Below, in pieces: positions 1-7,466 of a stretch of DNA of 42,878 nt. The DNA comes from Sphingomonadales bacterium UBA6157 (lineage in GTDB: Bacteria; Pseudomonadota; Alphaproteobacteria; Sphingomonadales; Sphingomonadaceae), in NCBI GenBank assembly GCA_002423025.1, contig DIUN01000045.1:16441-59318 (forward strand), read 5' to 3'. The notes beneath the pieces were generated by a model that was given only the letters and a program-made list of their open reading frames with translations, was not told the DNA's origin and ran no database searches. Within the stretch, counting starts at the first letter, position 1. Each line of letters begins with the position of its first letter. The position numbers were made by a program, and so were the translations under genes.

Positions 1-14
1 CGGGCCGGTGCCGC

Positions 15-30
15 ATCCACGTCAGTGGAT
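15..30. other. small inverted repeat
   Basis: ATCCAC (15-20) and GTGGAT (25-30) form a 6-bp stem with a 4-base loop. It lies just downstream of the stop of the small minus-strand gene. There is no T-tract after it, so a terminator role is only possible. Confidence 0.25.
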
Positions 31-36
31 GAAAAC

Positions 37-258
37 CTAAGCGCCGGTGGAGCGATTCACGATGCGACCGTCGGGTAGATACACCTTGTCCGCCGTCACA
101 TACTCACCCTTGGCCGAGCAGATGCCACCCGGGTCCTTGGCGCGCATCTTGGCGCAGAACTCGGTATCCGGCCGCGGCTGGGCCTGCGCCAGCGCAGCGC
201 CGGCAACGATGCCGGTGAGCGAGAGCGCCAGTGCAGCAGTGGTGAAAAACGTCTTCAT
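37..258 (-). CDS. small secreted hypothetical protein
   Basis: A 73-residue protein of unknown function. I chose the ATG at 256-258 because it begins a clean Sec signal peptide (MKTFFTTAALALSLTG, ending near ALAQA), which the longer upstream reading does not. The mature part is only about 50 residues, with two cysteines around a KDPGG segment and a C-terminal stretch YLPDGRIVNRSTGA. It is probably periplasmic. It is divergent from alr, with 124 bases between the start codons. I recognise no family, and the gene could be specific to its lineage. Confidence 0.6.
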   Translation of the reverse strand: MKTFFTTAALALSLTGIVAGAALAQAQPRPDTEFCAKMRAKDPGGICSAKGEYVTADKVYLPDGRIVNRSTGA

Positions 259-382
259 CTCTGGTCCAATCCTCGCGGGAAACCCGCTTGAAGCCACTAT
301 TTAGCGGTCCTTTGCTTTCACAGCCATGAATATTGCAGCCCGGCGTGACAGCCCGGCGCCCAGCGGCTAATCCCGATGGGGC

Positions 383-1435
383 ATGGACGCTCCGCCGCCC
401 TCTTCCCGCCTCGCTGTCGATCTGGCCGCGCTCACGGCCAACTGGCAGCGCTTCGCCCGCGCCAGCGGCGCCGCCGCCTGCGGTGCCGCCATCAAGGCCA
501 ATGGCTATGGCCTTGGCGCCCGCCCTGTCATGGACGCACTTGCCGCTGCCGGCTGCAGGGATTTTTTCGTGGCGCACTGGGCCGAGGCCGCCAAGATTGG
601 CCCGTTGCCGCAGGGTGTGCGCCTCGCCGTGCTGCACGGCGCCGGGCCGGGGGAACTGCCGGCTGCGCTCGCCTCGCCCGCCGTGCCGGTGCTGTGCACC
701 CCGGCGCAGGTGCAGGCCTGGAAAACCACCGGCCGGCCTTGTGACGTGATGATCGATACCGGCATGAACCGCCTGGGGCTCTCACCCGCCGAGGCGATGT
801 CCGGCCTGCTCGATGGGCTTCTCGAAAGCCGGGCGCTGCACACACTGCACAGCCACCTCGCCTGCGCCGATGAGCCGGAGCATCCGCTCAACGCGGCGCA
901 GCGCAGCGCCTTTGCCGCCGTGGCCGCGCACTTCCCCGCTGTTCGCCATGCATTGGCCAATTCCGCCGGCATCGGGCTGGGCGCGGGCTACCATTTCGGC
1001 CTCACCCGCCCCGGCATCGGGCTTTACGGCGGCGGGCAGTCGCCGGATGGCGCGCCGCTGGCGCCGGTGGCCAGCCTTGCCGCGCGCATCCTGCAAATCC
1101 GCGACGTGCCGGCCGGCGCCAGCATCGGCTATGGCGCCACGTTCACCACCAGCCGGCCCAGCCGCATCGCCATCGTCTCGCTGGGCTATGCCGATGGCTA
1201 TCCGCGCGCGCTCTCCAACAAGGGCCTTGCACACATCGCCGGCACGGCCTGCCCGCTCGTCGGCCGCGTCTCGATGGACCTGACGGCGTTCGACATAACA
1301 GACGCGCCCGCGCCCCTGGAGGGGGACGATCTCGCCATCGCATTCGACCTTGCGGCAACTGCGGACGCTGCCCGCCGGTCGCAATATGAGTTGCTTACCG
1401 GCCTCGGCCCTCGCTATGCCCGCATCTACAGATGA
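383..1435 (+). CDS. alr: alanine racemase
   Basis: A PLP-dependent enzyme that interconverts L- and D-alanine in the cytoplasm and supplies D-Ala for peptidoglycan. At 350 residues it has the usual length. The N-terminal TIM-barrel carries the PLP lysine in AAIKANGYGLG (Lys38). The C-terminal beta domain has the catalytic-tyrosine region SIGYGATF and the family signature GRVSMD. The start ATG at 383 gives a short N-terminus before the first barrel strand. The stop codon overlaps the start of the next gene (ATGA), so translation with the Mla-type permease is probably coupled. It is the first gene of a five-gene run up to 4350. Confidence 0.95.
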   Translation: MDAPPPSSRLAVDLAALTANWQRFARASGAAACGAAIKANGYGLGARPVMDALAAAGCRDFFVAHWAEAAKIGPLPQGVRLAVLHGAGPGELPAALASPAVPVLCTPAQVQAWKTTGRPCDVMIDTGMNRLGLSPAEAMSGLLDGLLESRALHTLHSHLACADEPEHPLNAAQRSAFAAVAAHFPAVRHALANSAGIGLGAGYHFGLTRPGIGLYGGGQSPDGAPLAPVASLAARILQIRDVPAGASIGYGATFTTSRPSRIAIVSLGYADGYPRALSNKGLAHIAGTACPLVGRVSMDLTAFDITDAPAPLEGDDLAIAFDLAATADAARRSQYELLTGLGPRYARIYR

Positions 1436-2229
1436 GCAGCCTCCTCTCCAACATCGCGCAAACGCTCATCGCGCTCGGCAGCGTCGTGCTCGCGCTGTTC
1501 GCCACCATCGGCAAGCTCACGCGCTTCGCCGGCGTCGCCATCGGCCGCATCGTCCGCCCGCCCTGGTATCCGGCGCAACTGTTCGAGCAGATGCTCATCA
1601 TCGGCTATTTCTCGCTGCCCGTGGTGGGCCTCACCGCGCTGTTCACCGGCTCGGCGCTGGCGCAGCAGATCTACATTGGCGGCAGCCGCTTCAATGCGGC
1701 CTCCACCGTGCCCGCTGTCACCGTCATCGGCATCGTGCGTGAGCTTGGGCCAGTGCTGGGCGGGCTGATGGTGGCCGGCCGCGTCGCCAGCGCCATGGCC
1801 GCCGAGCTTGGCACCATGCGCGTGACCGAGCAGATCGACGCGCTCACCACGCTGCGCACGGATCCGTTCCGCTATCTCGTCGCGCCGCGCATCATCGCCG
1901 CCGTGCTCGTCATGCCGCTGCTGGTGCTGGTCTCGAACGCGCTTGGCGTGATGGGCGGCTGGCTGCTCGCCACCCAGCGGCTGGGCTTCAACTCCGCCGC
2001 CTATCTCAACACCACGGCGCAGTATCTGGAGGCGGATGATGTCATCTCCTCCATGGTCAAGGCCGGGGTGTTCGGCTTCTTCATCGCGCTGATGGGCTGC
2101 TACCATGGCTACAACAGCAGTGGCGGCGCCGCCGGCGTGGGGCGCGCCACCACCAATGCCGTTGTCTCGGCCTTCATCCTCATCCTGCTCTCCAACCTCA
2201 TCATCACCGTGATCGTGTTCGGCGGATGA
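1432..2229 (+). CDS. mlaE: MlaE-type ABC transporter permease
   Basis: An inner-membrane permease of the MlaE/YrbE family, which moves phospholipids between the inner and outer membranes. It has 265 residues, with hydrophobic segments along most of its length. The conserved central block is recognisable (GIVRELGPVLGGLMVAGRV, then AAELGTMRVTEQIDAL). It overlaps alr by ATGA at its start and the ATPase gene by ATGA at its end. The MlaD substrate-binding subunit that usually follows this pair is not here; a sigma factor takes its place. Confidence 0.92.
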   Translation: MSSLLSNIAQTLIALGSVVLALFATIGKLTRFAGVAIGRIVRPPWYPAQLFEQMLIIGYFSLPVVGLTALFTGSALAQQIYIGGSRFNAASTVPAVTVIGIVRELGPVLGGLMVAGRVASAMAAELGTMRVTEQIDALTTLRTDPFRYLVAPRIIAAVLVMPLLVLVSNALGVMGGWLLATQRLGFNSAAYLNTTAQYLEADDVISSMVKAGVFGFFIALMGCYHGYNSSGGAAGVGRATTNAVVSAFILILLSNLIITVIVFGG

Positions 2230-2984
2230 GCGTCAAGATCAGCCTTGCCGGCGTGCACAAGCATTTCGGCCCCAAGCAGGTGCTGCGCGGCATCGATCTT
2301 GAGGTGCAGACCGGCGAATCGATGGTCATCATCGGCGGCTCGGGCACCGGCAAATCGGTGATGCTCAAGTGCATCCTCGGCCTCGTCCACCCCGATGCCG
2401 GCAGCATCCTGGTGGATGGCCAGCCGGTCATCGGCCTCAAGGGCAAGGCGCTTGCCGCCCACCAGTCCCGCTTCGGCATGCTGTTCCAGGGCGGTGCGCT
2501 GTTCGATTCGCTGCCGGTGTGGCGCAATATCAGCTTCGCGCTCTCCGGCCCGGCCCGCGAGCGCCGCGCCGCCGCCATCGACAATCTCGCCCGCGTCGGC
2601 CTTGGCGCCGATGTCGCGGACCTGCGGCCGAACGAGCTTTCCGGCGGCATGCAGAAGCGCGTCGCGCTGGCCCGCGCCATCGCCGCCCGCCCCGAGATCA
2701 TCTTTTTCGATGAGCCTACCACCGGGCTCGATCCGATCATGGCCGATGTCATCAACGATCTCATCCGCGGCCTTGTCACCGAGCTTGGCATCACCGCGCT
2801 CACCATCACCCATGACATGTCGAGCGTCCGCAAGATCGCCGATGAGGTGGCAATGATCCACGAAGGCCGTATCATCTGGCATGGCCCGCGCGATTCCCTC
2901 GATTCTGCCGAAAATCCCTATGTGGACCAGTTCATCCATGGCCGCGCCGAAGGGCCGATCAAGATGCCGCTGAGGAAGCTCTGA
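2226..2984 (+). CDS. mlaF: MlaF-type ABC transporter ATP-binding protein
   Basis: The cytoplasmic ATPase partner of the permease just upstream. It has 252 residues. Walker A is GGSGTGKSVMLK, the ABC signature is LSGGMQKRVALARA, and Walker B is EIIFFDEPTTGLDP, followed by the H-loop region TITHDMSS. It begins by ATGA overlap with mlaE. Its stop TGA shares a base with the ATG of the sigma-factor gene (TGATG), so the whole block is probably one transcript. Known members of the family power lipid trafficking for outer-membrane asymmetry. Confidence 0.92.
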   Translation: MSVKISLAGVHKHFGPKQVLRGIDLEVQTGESMVIIGGSGTGKSVMLKCILGLVHPDAGSILVDGQPVIGLKGKALAAHQSRFGMLFQGGALFDSLPVWRNISFALSGPARERRAAAIDNLARVGLGADVADLRPNELSGGMQKRVALARAIAARPEIIFFDEPTTGLDPIMADVINDLIRGLVTELGITALTITHDMSSVRKIADEVAMIHEGRIIWHGPRDSLDSAENPYVDQFIHGRAEGPIKMPLRKL

Positions 2985-3574
2985 TGCACGGCCCGGTGGT
3001 CCGCGCGCCGGCCTCGCCCGGCGCTGCCGAGCTGGTGCAGCTGCTCGGCCGCGCGGCCGATGGCGATGCCGCCGCCTTCCGGGATTTCTATGATCGCACC
3101 TCGGCGAAGCTGTTTGGCATCATCCTGCGTATCTTGCCTGACCGCGGTGAAGCGGAAGATGTTCTGCAGGAGGTTTATGTGACGATCTGGCGAAAGGCGG
3201 CGGAATTCGATTCCACCCGCGCCAGCCCTGTCACCTGGGCCGCGACCATCGCGCGCAACCGCTCGATTGACCGGCTGCGCGCCCGCGCCAGCCGCCCCGC
3301 CGCGCCGCTGGAAACCGCGCATGACGTGGCGGATGCCGCCCCCATGGCCGATGCGCTGATCGATACCATGCGCGGCGCGGCCAGCGTCCATGCCGCGCTT
3401 GCCGCGCTGGAGCCACGCCAGGCCGCCGCCATCCGCAGCTGCTATTTCGAAGGCCTGACCTATGAGGCGCTGGCCGAGCGCGAGGGTGTGCCGGTGGGCA
3501 CCCTGAAAAGCTGGGTGCGCCGCGGCATCCTGCGCATGCGCGCCGCCATGGCCGAAGCCGGAGCCACGGCATGA
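2984..3574 (+). CDS. ECF-family RNA polymerase sigma factor, SigK-like
   Basis: An extracytoplasmic-function sigma factor of 196 residues. Region 2 (about residues 35-100) contains FRDFYDRTSAKLFGIILRI, the DVLQEVYVTIWRKA helix and the -10 recognition stretch PVTWAATIARNRSIDRLR. Region 4 (about 140-190) has a helix-turn-helix in LTYEALAEREGVPVGTLKSW. It is coupled by TGATG to the ATPase gene and by ATGA to the anti-sigma gene. A sigma factor followed by an RskA-like anti-sigma and a fasciclin protein is the arrangement of mycobacterial SigK, so the fasciclin gene downstream is the natural target to suspect. That link is inference. Confidence 0.9.
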   Translation: MHGPVVRAPASPGAAELVQLLGRAADGDAAAFRDFYDRTSAKLFGIILRILPDRGEAEDVLQEVYVTIWRKAAEFDSTRASPVTWAATIARNRSIDRLRARASRPAAPLETAHDVADAAPMADALIDTMRGAASVHAALAALEPRQAAAIRSCYFEGLTYEALAEREGVPVGTLKSWVRRGILRMRAAMAEAGATA

Positions 3575-4350
3575 GCGGCCCCGATGACATGCAAGGCGAC
3601 ATGCCCGAAATGACGCCCGACGAGATCCTGGCGCTCGATCTGGCGCTGGGCGCGCTGCCCCGCGAGGAGCGCCGCGCCGCCCAGCTGCGCCTGCGCTCCG
3701 ATCCTGCCTTCCGCGCCCTTGTGGAAGGCTTTGAGGCCGATCTCTCCCCGCTCGATGCCACCACCGATCCGGTGCTGCCGCCGCGCAGCGTCTGGGAGGG
3801 CATCCTTGCGGAAACCGCGCCGCAGCCGGTGCGCACAGCAGCGCCCGTGAGCGCTCCCAAGCCATCCTTGTGGAACAGCCTCGCCCTGTGGCGCGGGCTG
3901 GGTTTTGCCGGCACCGCCGCTGCCGCCATCGCGCTCGTCACCGCCGCGCCGCAGCGCCAGCCGCTGGCGCCCGCCGAAGTCGCCACGGCCACGCCGGAAG
4001 CGCCGCCGCAGATGCTCGCCGCCAGCCTGGCCGGCGCCGATGGCACGCCCCTGCTCTCCGCCACCTGGGACCCGCTGCGCGGCACTGTCGTCATCACCCC
4101 CGCCGCCAAGCCCGAGGCGGAGGCCGCCGGCACCACGCCCGAGCTCTGGGTGATCGAGGGGGACAAGCCGCCACGCTCGCTCGGCACCATCGATATCAGC
4201 GGGCCAAATGCCCATGCCATCTCATCGCAGCGCATCGCGGGCTTGCAACCGGGCTCGACGCTCGCCATCTCCATCGAACCGATGGGTGGCAGCCCAACAG
4301 GCCTTCCGACCGGGCCTGTCGTTGCCACCGGCAAGCTCAGCGCCATCTAG
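3571..4350 (+). CDS. RskA-like anti-sigma factor
   Basis: A single-pass membrane anti-sigma factor of 259 residues that should hold the neighbouring ECF factor inactive. The cytoplasmic N-terminus (about 1-100) has the helical sigma-binding pattern of zinc-less anti-sigma domains (LALDLALGALPREERRAAQL). One membrane helix lies at about 104-126 (GFAGTAAAAIALVTA). The C-terminal periplasmic part is a typical RskA domain, with ELWVIEGDKPPRSLGTIDI and SIEPMGGSPTGLPTGPVVA. The start overlaps the sigma gene by four bases. Release of the sigma factor would be expected through regulated proteolysis, as known for RskA. Confidence 0.88.
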   Translation: MSGPDDMQGDMPEMTPDEILALDLALGALPREERRAAQLRLRSDPAFRALVEGFEADLSPLDATTDPVLPPRSVWEGILAETAPQPVRTAAPVSAPKPSLWNSLALWRGLGFAGTAAAAIALVTAAPQRQPLAPAEVATATPEAPPQMLAASLAGADGTPLLSATWDPLRGTVVITPAAKPEAEAAGTTPELWVIEGDKPPRSLGTIDISGPNAHAISSQRIAGLQPGSTLAISIEPMGGSPTGLPTGPVVATGKLSAI

Positions 4351-4433
4351 CCGCAAGGCCAGGGGCCGCAGGTTCGCCAGTACCGATCGGGCGTCGGCGC
4401 TGGGCGGCAATTCAGTCTGTCCTGCGGCCCAGT

Positions 4434-4465
4434 GCCGACGATAAAAGCGCGCCGACGATAAAAGC
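4434..4465 (+). repeat. two-copy tandem repeat, 17-bp period
   Basis: GCCGACGATAAAAGC occurs at 4434-4448 and again, identically, at 4451-4465. The spacing of 17 bases puts the copies on similar but not identical helix faces. Upstream of the fasciclin gene. Confidence 0.75.
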
Positions 4466-4536
4466 CCGCGCTTTCAAGCAACGCGCCGGCTTCACTCCCA
4501 ATTCATCGCTGCAACGGCACAACAGGTCGCGAGCAA

Positions 4537-4576
4537 CTGCGACAAAACCGCGACGGAGCGGCTGCGACAAAATCGC
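4537..4576 (+). repeat. two-copy direct repeat, 25-bp period
   Basis: CTGCGACAAAACCGC (4537-4551) and CTGCGACAAAATCGC (4562-4576) differ at one base. They lie about 95-130 bases before the fasciclin start codon and may be protein-binding sites. Confidence 0.7.
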
Positions 4577-4668
4577 CGTGCGGCACCACATCGAAACCCA
4601 TGGAGAGCCAGATGCGTAAGATAAGCCGTCCACTCACCCCCGGTGGAACGAACATTCAGGAGTTTTCC

Positions 4669-5238
4669 ATGCCCGTTTCCAAGTCCGCTTTTCGCGCTGC
4701 CTTGTTTGCCGTCGCCGCTGCCGGCCTCACGGCGCTGCCGGCCTATGCCCAGATGGCTGATCCGGTGATGGTCGGCGGCGCGCCGATGTATGCGAGCAAG
4801 AACATCATCGAGAACGCCGTCAATTCCAAGGAGCACACCACGCTGGTCGCCGCCGTCAAGGCTGCCGGCCTCGTCGCCACGCTCTCCGGCCCTGGCCCGT
4901 TCACCGTGTTCGCCCCCACGGATGCCGCCTTCGGCAAGCTGCCCGCCGGCACCGTGGAAACGCTGGTCAAGCCCGAGAACAAGGGCACGCTCACCAGCAT
5001 CCTCACCTACCATGTCGTGGCCGGCAAGCTCGGCGCGGCAGACATTGTTGCCGCCATCAAGGCCGGCGGTGGCTCGGCGGTGCTCACCACCGTGCAGGGC
5101 GGCAAGCTCACCGGCTCGCTGATGGGTGACAAGGTGATGCTCACCGATGCCAAGGGCGGCATGTCCATGGTCACCATCGCCGACGTGAACCAGTCGAACG
5201 GCGTGATCCACGTCGTCGACACGGTGGTGCTGCCGTAA
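4669..5238 (+). CDS. secreted fasciclin-domain protein
   Basis: A 189-residue exported protein with one fasciclin (FAS1) domain. The ATG at 4669 is preferred over an in-frame ATG at 4600 because it follows AGGAG and opens a signal peptide (MPVSKSAFRAALFAVAAAGL, cleaved near AYAQ). FAS1 hallmarks are the H1 box FTVFAPTDAAFGKLP, the central TSILTYHVVAGKL, and the H2-like end NGVIHVVDTVVLP. FAS1 domains mediate adhesion or cell-surface interactions. The position after an ECF sigma/RskA pair parallels MPT70/MPT83 in mycobacteria. The 3' half is duplicated at 9674-10083 and a short piece at about 7307-7368. A strong terminator follows. Confidence 0.9.
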   Translation: MPVSKSAFRAALFAVAAAGLTALPAYAQMADPVMVGGAPMYASKNIIENAVNSKEHTTLVAAVKAAGLVATLSGPGPFTVFAPTDAAFGKLPAGTVETLVKPENKGTLTSILTYHVVAGKLGAADIVAAIKAGGGSAVLTTVQGGKLTGSLMGDKVMLTDAKGGMSMVTIADVNQSNGVIHVVDTVVLP

Positions 5239-5266
5239 GCGACCCCCAGCTTGCGACGAAGCGCCG

Positions 5267-5300
5267 ACGGGCGGGCCGCAAGGCCCGCCCGTTTTCGTTT
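5267..5300 (+). terminator. intrinsic terminator of fasciclin gene
   Basis: A perfect 11-bp stem (ACGGGCGGGCC, 5267-5277, with GGCCCGCCCGT, 5282-5292) closes a GCAA tetraloop. It is followed by a T-rich tail (TTTTCGTTT). It lies 28 bases after the stop codon. Confidence 0.9.
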
Positions 5301-5376
5301 GGGGCGTTGCCAGCGCAATGCTCGCGGCGCTACATTGCCAGCAACCGGCGATAGTCCGGGTGGGGTCCGATCACCA

Positions 5377-6282
5377 ATGCCGGCCAACACTGCCATCGGA
5401 GCCGCGCTGCCGCCCGAGTCCGCTCGCGTCTGGATCGTCTATCGCAAGCCGGCGCCGGCGCTGCGCAGTCTTGTTTCCGGCTATCATTTCATCGAGATCG
5501 GCCCCGGCGACGAGCCGATCGAGGACATCGCCTATCCGAGCTGGGCGATCCTGCGCTTCACCATTGGCGGCCCGGTGTGGCAGGCCGGCTACCGCTCGCC
5601 GCTGCCCGATGTACCGCCATCGGCGCTGTTCGGCACCAGCAGCCTGGCGGCTCGCATCCGCACCGGCGGTGGCCTGCTCGTGGGCGCCGGCCTTACGCCG
5701 CTGGGCTGGGCGCGGCTGTTCCAAACCGATGCCGCGCGCTTTGCAGACCGCATCACGCCGCTCGAAGCCCTGGTGGGCGAGGCCGCCGGCACGCTGCGGC
5801 AGCGGCTGCGCAGCCAGACCGATGAGGACAGCTGGACCGAGGTGCTCGATGAATGGTTCCTCGCCCGGCTGGCCGAGGCGCCGCCGCTGTCCGGCGATGT
5901 GCTGACCCTGCACCGCATGCTGATCGATACCGCTGCGCCCAGCCTCGATGCCATTGCCGCCGCCCTGTCGATCACGCCGCGCCATGTCGGCCGGCTCTCG
6001 CTGTACAACTTCGGGCTGACGCCAAAGCTGCTGCTGCGCCGGGCGCGCTTCCTGCGCACGCTGATGCCACTGCGAAACCCGGACCCTCGGCCGCTGGCCG
6101 AGCGCATTGGCGCCGATTACACCGATTACGCGCACTTCGCCCGCGATTGCCGGGCCTTTCTCGGCATGTCACCAGCGGCGTTCATGGCCATGCCGCGGCC
6201 GATCTCGGATGCCTCGACCATCGAGCGCAGCCTCAAGCTCGGCGCCCCTGCGCAAGCGCTGCACCGGCCGGACACCCTCTAG
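5377..6282 (+). CDS. AraC-family transcriptional regulator
   Basis: A 301-residue regulator. I use the ATG at 5377 because the longer frame from 5251 would run through the terminator of the previous gene. The N-terminal part (1-180) resembles the effector domain of AraC proteins with a DUF6597-like start (YHFIEIGPGDEPIEDIAYPSW). The C-terminal part (about 190-290) is a double helix-turn-helix, with PSLDAIAAALSITPRHVGRL as the first and the ADYTDYAHFARDCRAFLGMS stretch as the conserved second. Effector and targets are unknown. It sits between the fasciclin and PEP-CTERM genes in the same direction, so either could be a target. Confidence 0.82.
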   Translation: MPANTAIGAALPPESARVWIVYRKPAPALRSLVSGYHFIEIGPGDEPIEDIAYPSWAILRFTIGGPVWQAGYRSPLPDVPPSALFGTSSLAARIRTGGGLLVGAGLTPLGWARLFQTDAARFADRITPLEALVGEAAGTLRQRLRSQTDEDSWTEVLDEWFLARLAEAPPLSGDVLTLHRMLIDTAAPSLDAIAAALSITPRHVGRLSLYNFGLTPKLLLRRARFLRTLMPLRNPDPRPLAERIGADYTDYAHFARDCRAFLGMSPAAFMAMPRPISDASTIERSLKLGAPAQALHRPDTL

Positions 6283-6513
6283 CCAGCCGGTATGATTCGG
6301 ACATTGCCGCTGGTCCGAAACGTGCCACCCGGCCCGGCCAGCGAGTGAACCGCCCGAATTCCCCGGCAATTTGTTTACACCCGCCCCGGCGCGTCGCCCG
6401 GCGCGCATCCCTGAAGCCGCTTGGCACGGTCGTTGCAATGCAGATCCCGCGGGAGCGCACCTCACCAGCTCCCGACCTGCACCGATGCAACCACAAGAGG
6501 GTCAGTAATTCTC

Positions 6514-7269
6514 ATGCGTAACATCACCATCTTCGCAGCCCTGCTGCTCGGCAGCGCCGCCGCCGCCCATGCCACGCCAACCGTCTGGGAGAGCGATTTC
6601 GGCACGGCGTTCCTCTCCGGCGATGATCAATACACCACGACCGGCCTCGGCTTCGCCTTCCCGATCTTCGGCGCCAGCCATACCAATGTGGAGGTCAACA
6701 CCAACGGCATCATCAGCTTCGCCCCGGGAACGGCCGGTTCCCTGGGTCTCACCCCAGCGGACCTGCTCGCCTACAACCCCCGTCTGGCGGTTTCGTCGTT
6801 CGACATCGTGACGTCCGTCTATCTCAACACGGCTGTCGCTGGCCGCGCCGTCTTCACCTGGAGCGGCTTTGAATACAGCGTCGGCACGCCGATCACGACA
6901 CAGGCGCAGCTGTTCTCCGATGGCCGCATGATTCTCGGCTTCGATGGGCCGGGCGTGCCCGTCCGCAGCATCCTGACCGGCCTGAGCGAGGGCGGCGGCG
7001 CCCTCGATCCCGGCGGCAGCAACCTCAACGGCGGCAGCTTCAGCACCGGCAACAGCTTCTACGAATATTTCGCCACCAGTTCCTTCGATCTCAACCAGGC
7101 GAACCTGTTCATCACGCCGGGCAGCAGCGGCGGCTTCACCGTCTCGACGCTCGCACCGTCGGTCGCCGGCGCCGTTCCCGAGCCTGAGAGCTGGGCCATG
7201 CTCACCATCGGCTTCGGCCTCGCCGGCGCCATGCTGCGCCGCCGCCGCACGCGCCCGCTCGCGGCATGA
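6514..7269 (+). CDS. PEPxxWA-type PEP-CTERM exported protein with nidogen-like fold
   Basis: A 251-residue exported protein. The ATG at 6514 starts a signal peptide (MRNITIFAALLLGSAAAAHA); the longer frame adds an unlikely leader. The body resembles a NIDO-type domain (NTNGIISFAPG, then AVFTWSGFEY and AQLFSDGRMILGFDG). The C-terminus is a sorting tag: PEPESWA, a hydrophobic helix (MLTIGFGLAGAML) and an RRRRTR cluster. Such tags are recognised by exosortases, linking the protein to the cell surface or exopolysaccharide matrix. The tail of this gene is duplicated at 9527-9634. The function of the mature domain is unknown. Confidence 0.85.
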   Translation: MRNITIFAALLLGSAAAAHATPTVWESDFGTAFLSGDDQYTTTGLGFAFPIFGASHTNVEVNTNGIISFAPGTAGSLGLTPADLLAYNPRLAVSSFDIVTSVYLNTAVAGRAVFTWSGFEYSVGTPITTQAQLFSDGRMILGFDGPGVPVRSILTGLSEGGGALDPGGSNLNGGSFSTGNSFYEYFATSSFDLNQANLFITPGSSGGFTVSTLAPSVAGAVPEPESWAMLTIGFGLAGAMLRRRRTRPLAA

Positions 7270-7286
7270 GACAAACCTGACAACTT

Positions 7287-7314
7287 CGGGCCGCGATCAT
7301 CAGGTCGCGGCCCG
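7287..7314 (+). terminator. terminator hairpin of PEP-CTERM gene, T-tract lost
   Basis: CGGGCCGCGA (7287-7296) pairs with TCGCGGCCCG (7305-7314), a 10-bp stem with an 8-base loop, 18 bases after the stop codon. Instead of a T-run it continues directly into sequence from the middle of the fasciclin gene (GTTCACCGTGTTCGC), so the terminator is cut by a rearrangement junction. Confidence 0.7.
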
Positions 7315-7368
7315 TTCACCGTGTTCGCGCCCACGGATGCCGCCTTCGGCAAGCTGCCCGCCGGCACC
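7307..7368 (+). pseudogene. fasciclin gene fragment
   Basis: About 60 bases that match the fasciclin gene at about 4894-4953 (TTCACCGTGTTCGC through CTGCCCGCCGGCACC) with a base change. Homology starts at the shared GGCCCGTT that is also the 3' arm of the preceding hairpin, and ends at GGCACC. It encodes nothing on its own. It is a duplication scar. Confidence 0.8.
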
Positions 7369-7466
7369 TGTCTTTGGTAGTTCGCGCTCTCCACCCTCGC
7401 GATTTCTTGTTCTGGGAGAAGGGAGAACAGGTTGACGTCAAGATAAAGCACGCGTCAGAGAGAAGC

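Larger units (their letters stand above)
4351..4668 (+). promoter_or_regulatory. leader/promoter region of fasciclin gene, with direct repeats
   Basis: This 318-base gap holds no gene. It contains two separate two-copy direct repeats (listed individually) and ends in a good ribosome binding site, AGGAG at 4658-4662, six bases before the ATG at 4669. The repeats make it a likely control region for the fasciclin gene, possibly read by the ECF sigma factor encoded upstream. I could not assign a definite -35/-10 pair. Confidence 0.45.
7162..7368 (+). repeat. 207-bp direct repeat, copy A
   Basis: Matches 9527-9733 at a constant offset of 2365 bases, without indels and with about eight mismatches counted by eye. 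The unit consists of the last 108 bases of the PEP-CTERM gene, its terminator hairpin, and about 60 bases from inside the fasciclin gene. Copy A contains the 3' end of the intact PEP-CTERM gene and stops abruptly at GGCACC before the kinase region. Confidence 0.9.

Noticed and set aside
4644..4677. EcfG-type promoter GGAAC...CGTT before the fasciclin gene
   Set aside because: The spacing between the two blocks is about 25 bases, well beyond the 16-17 expected, and the second block lies inside the coding sequence.
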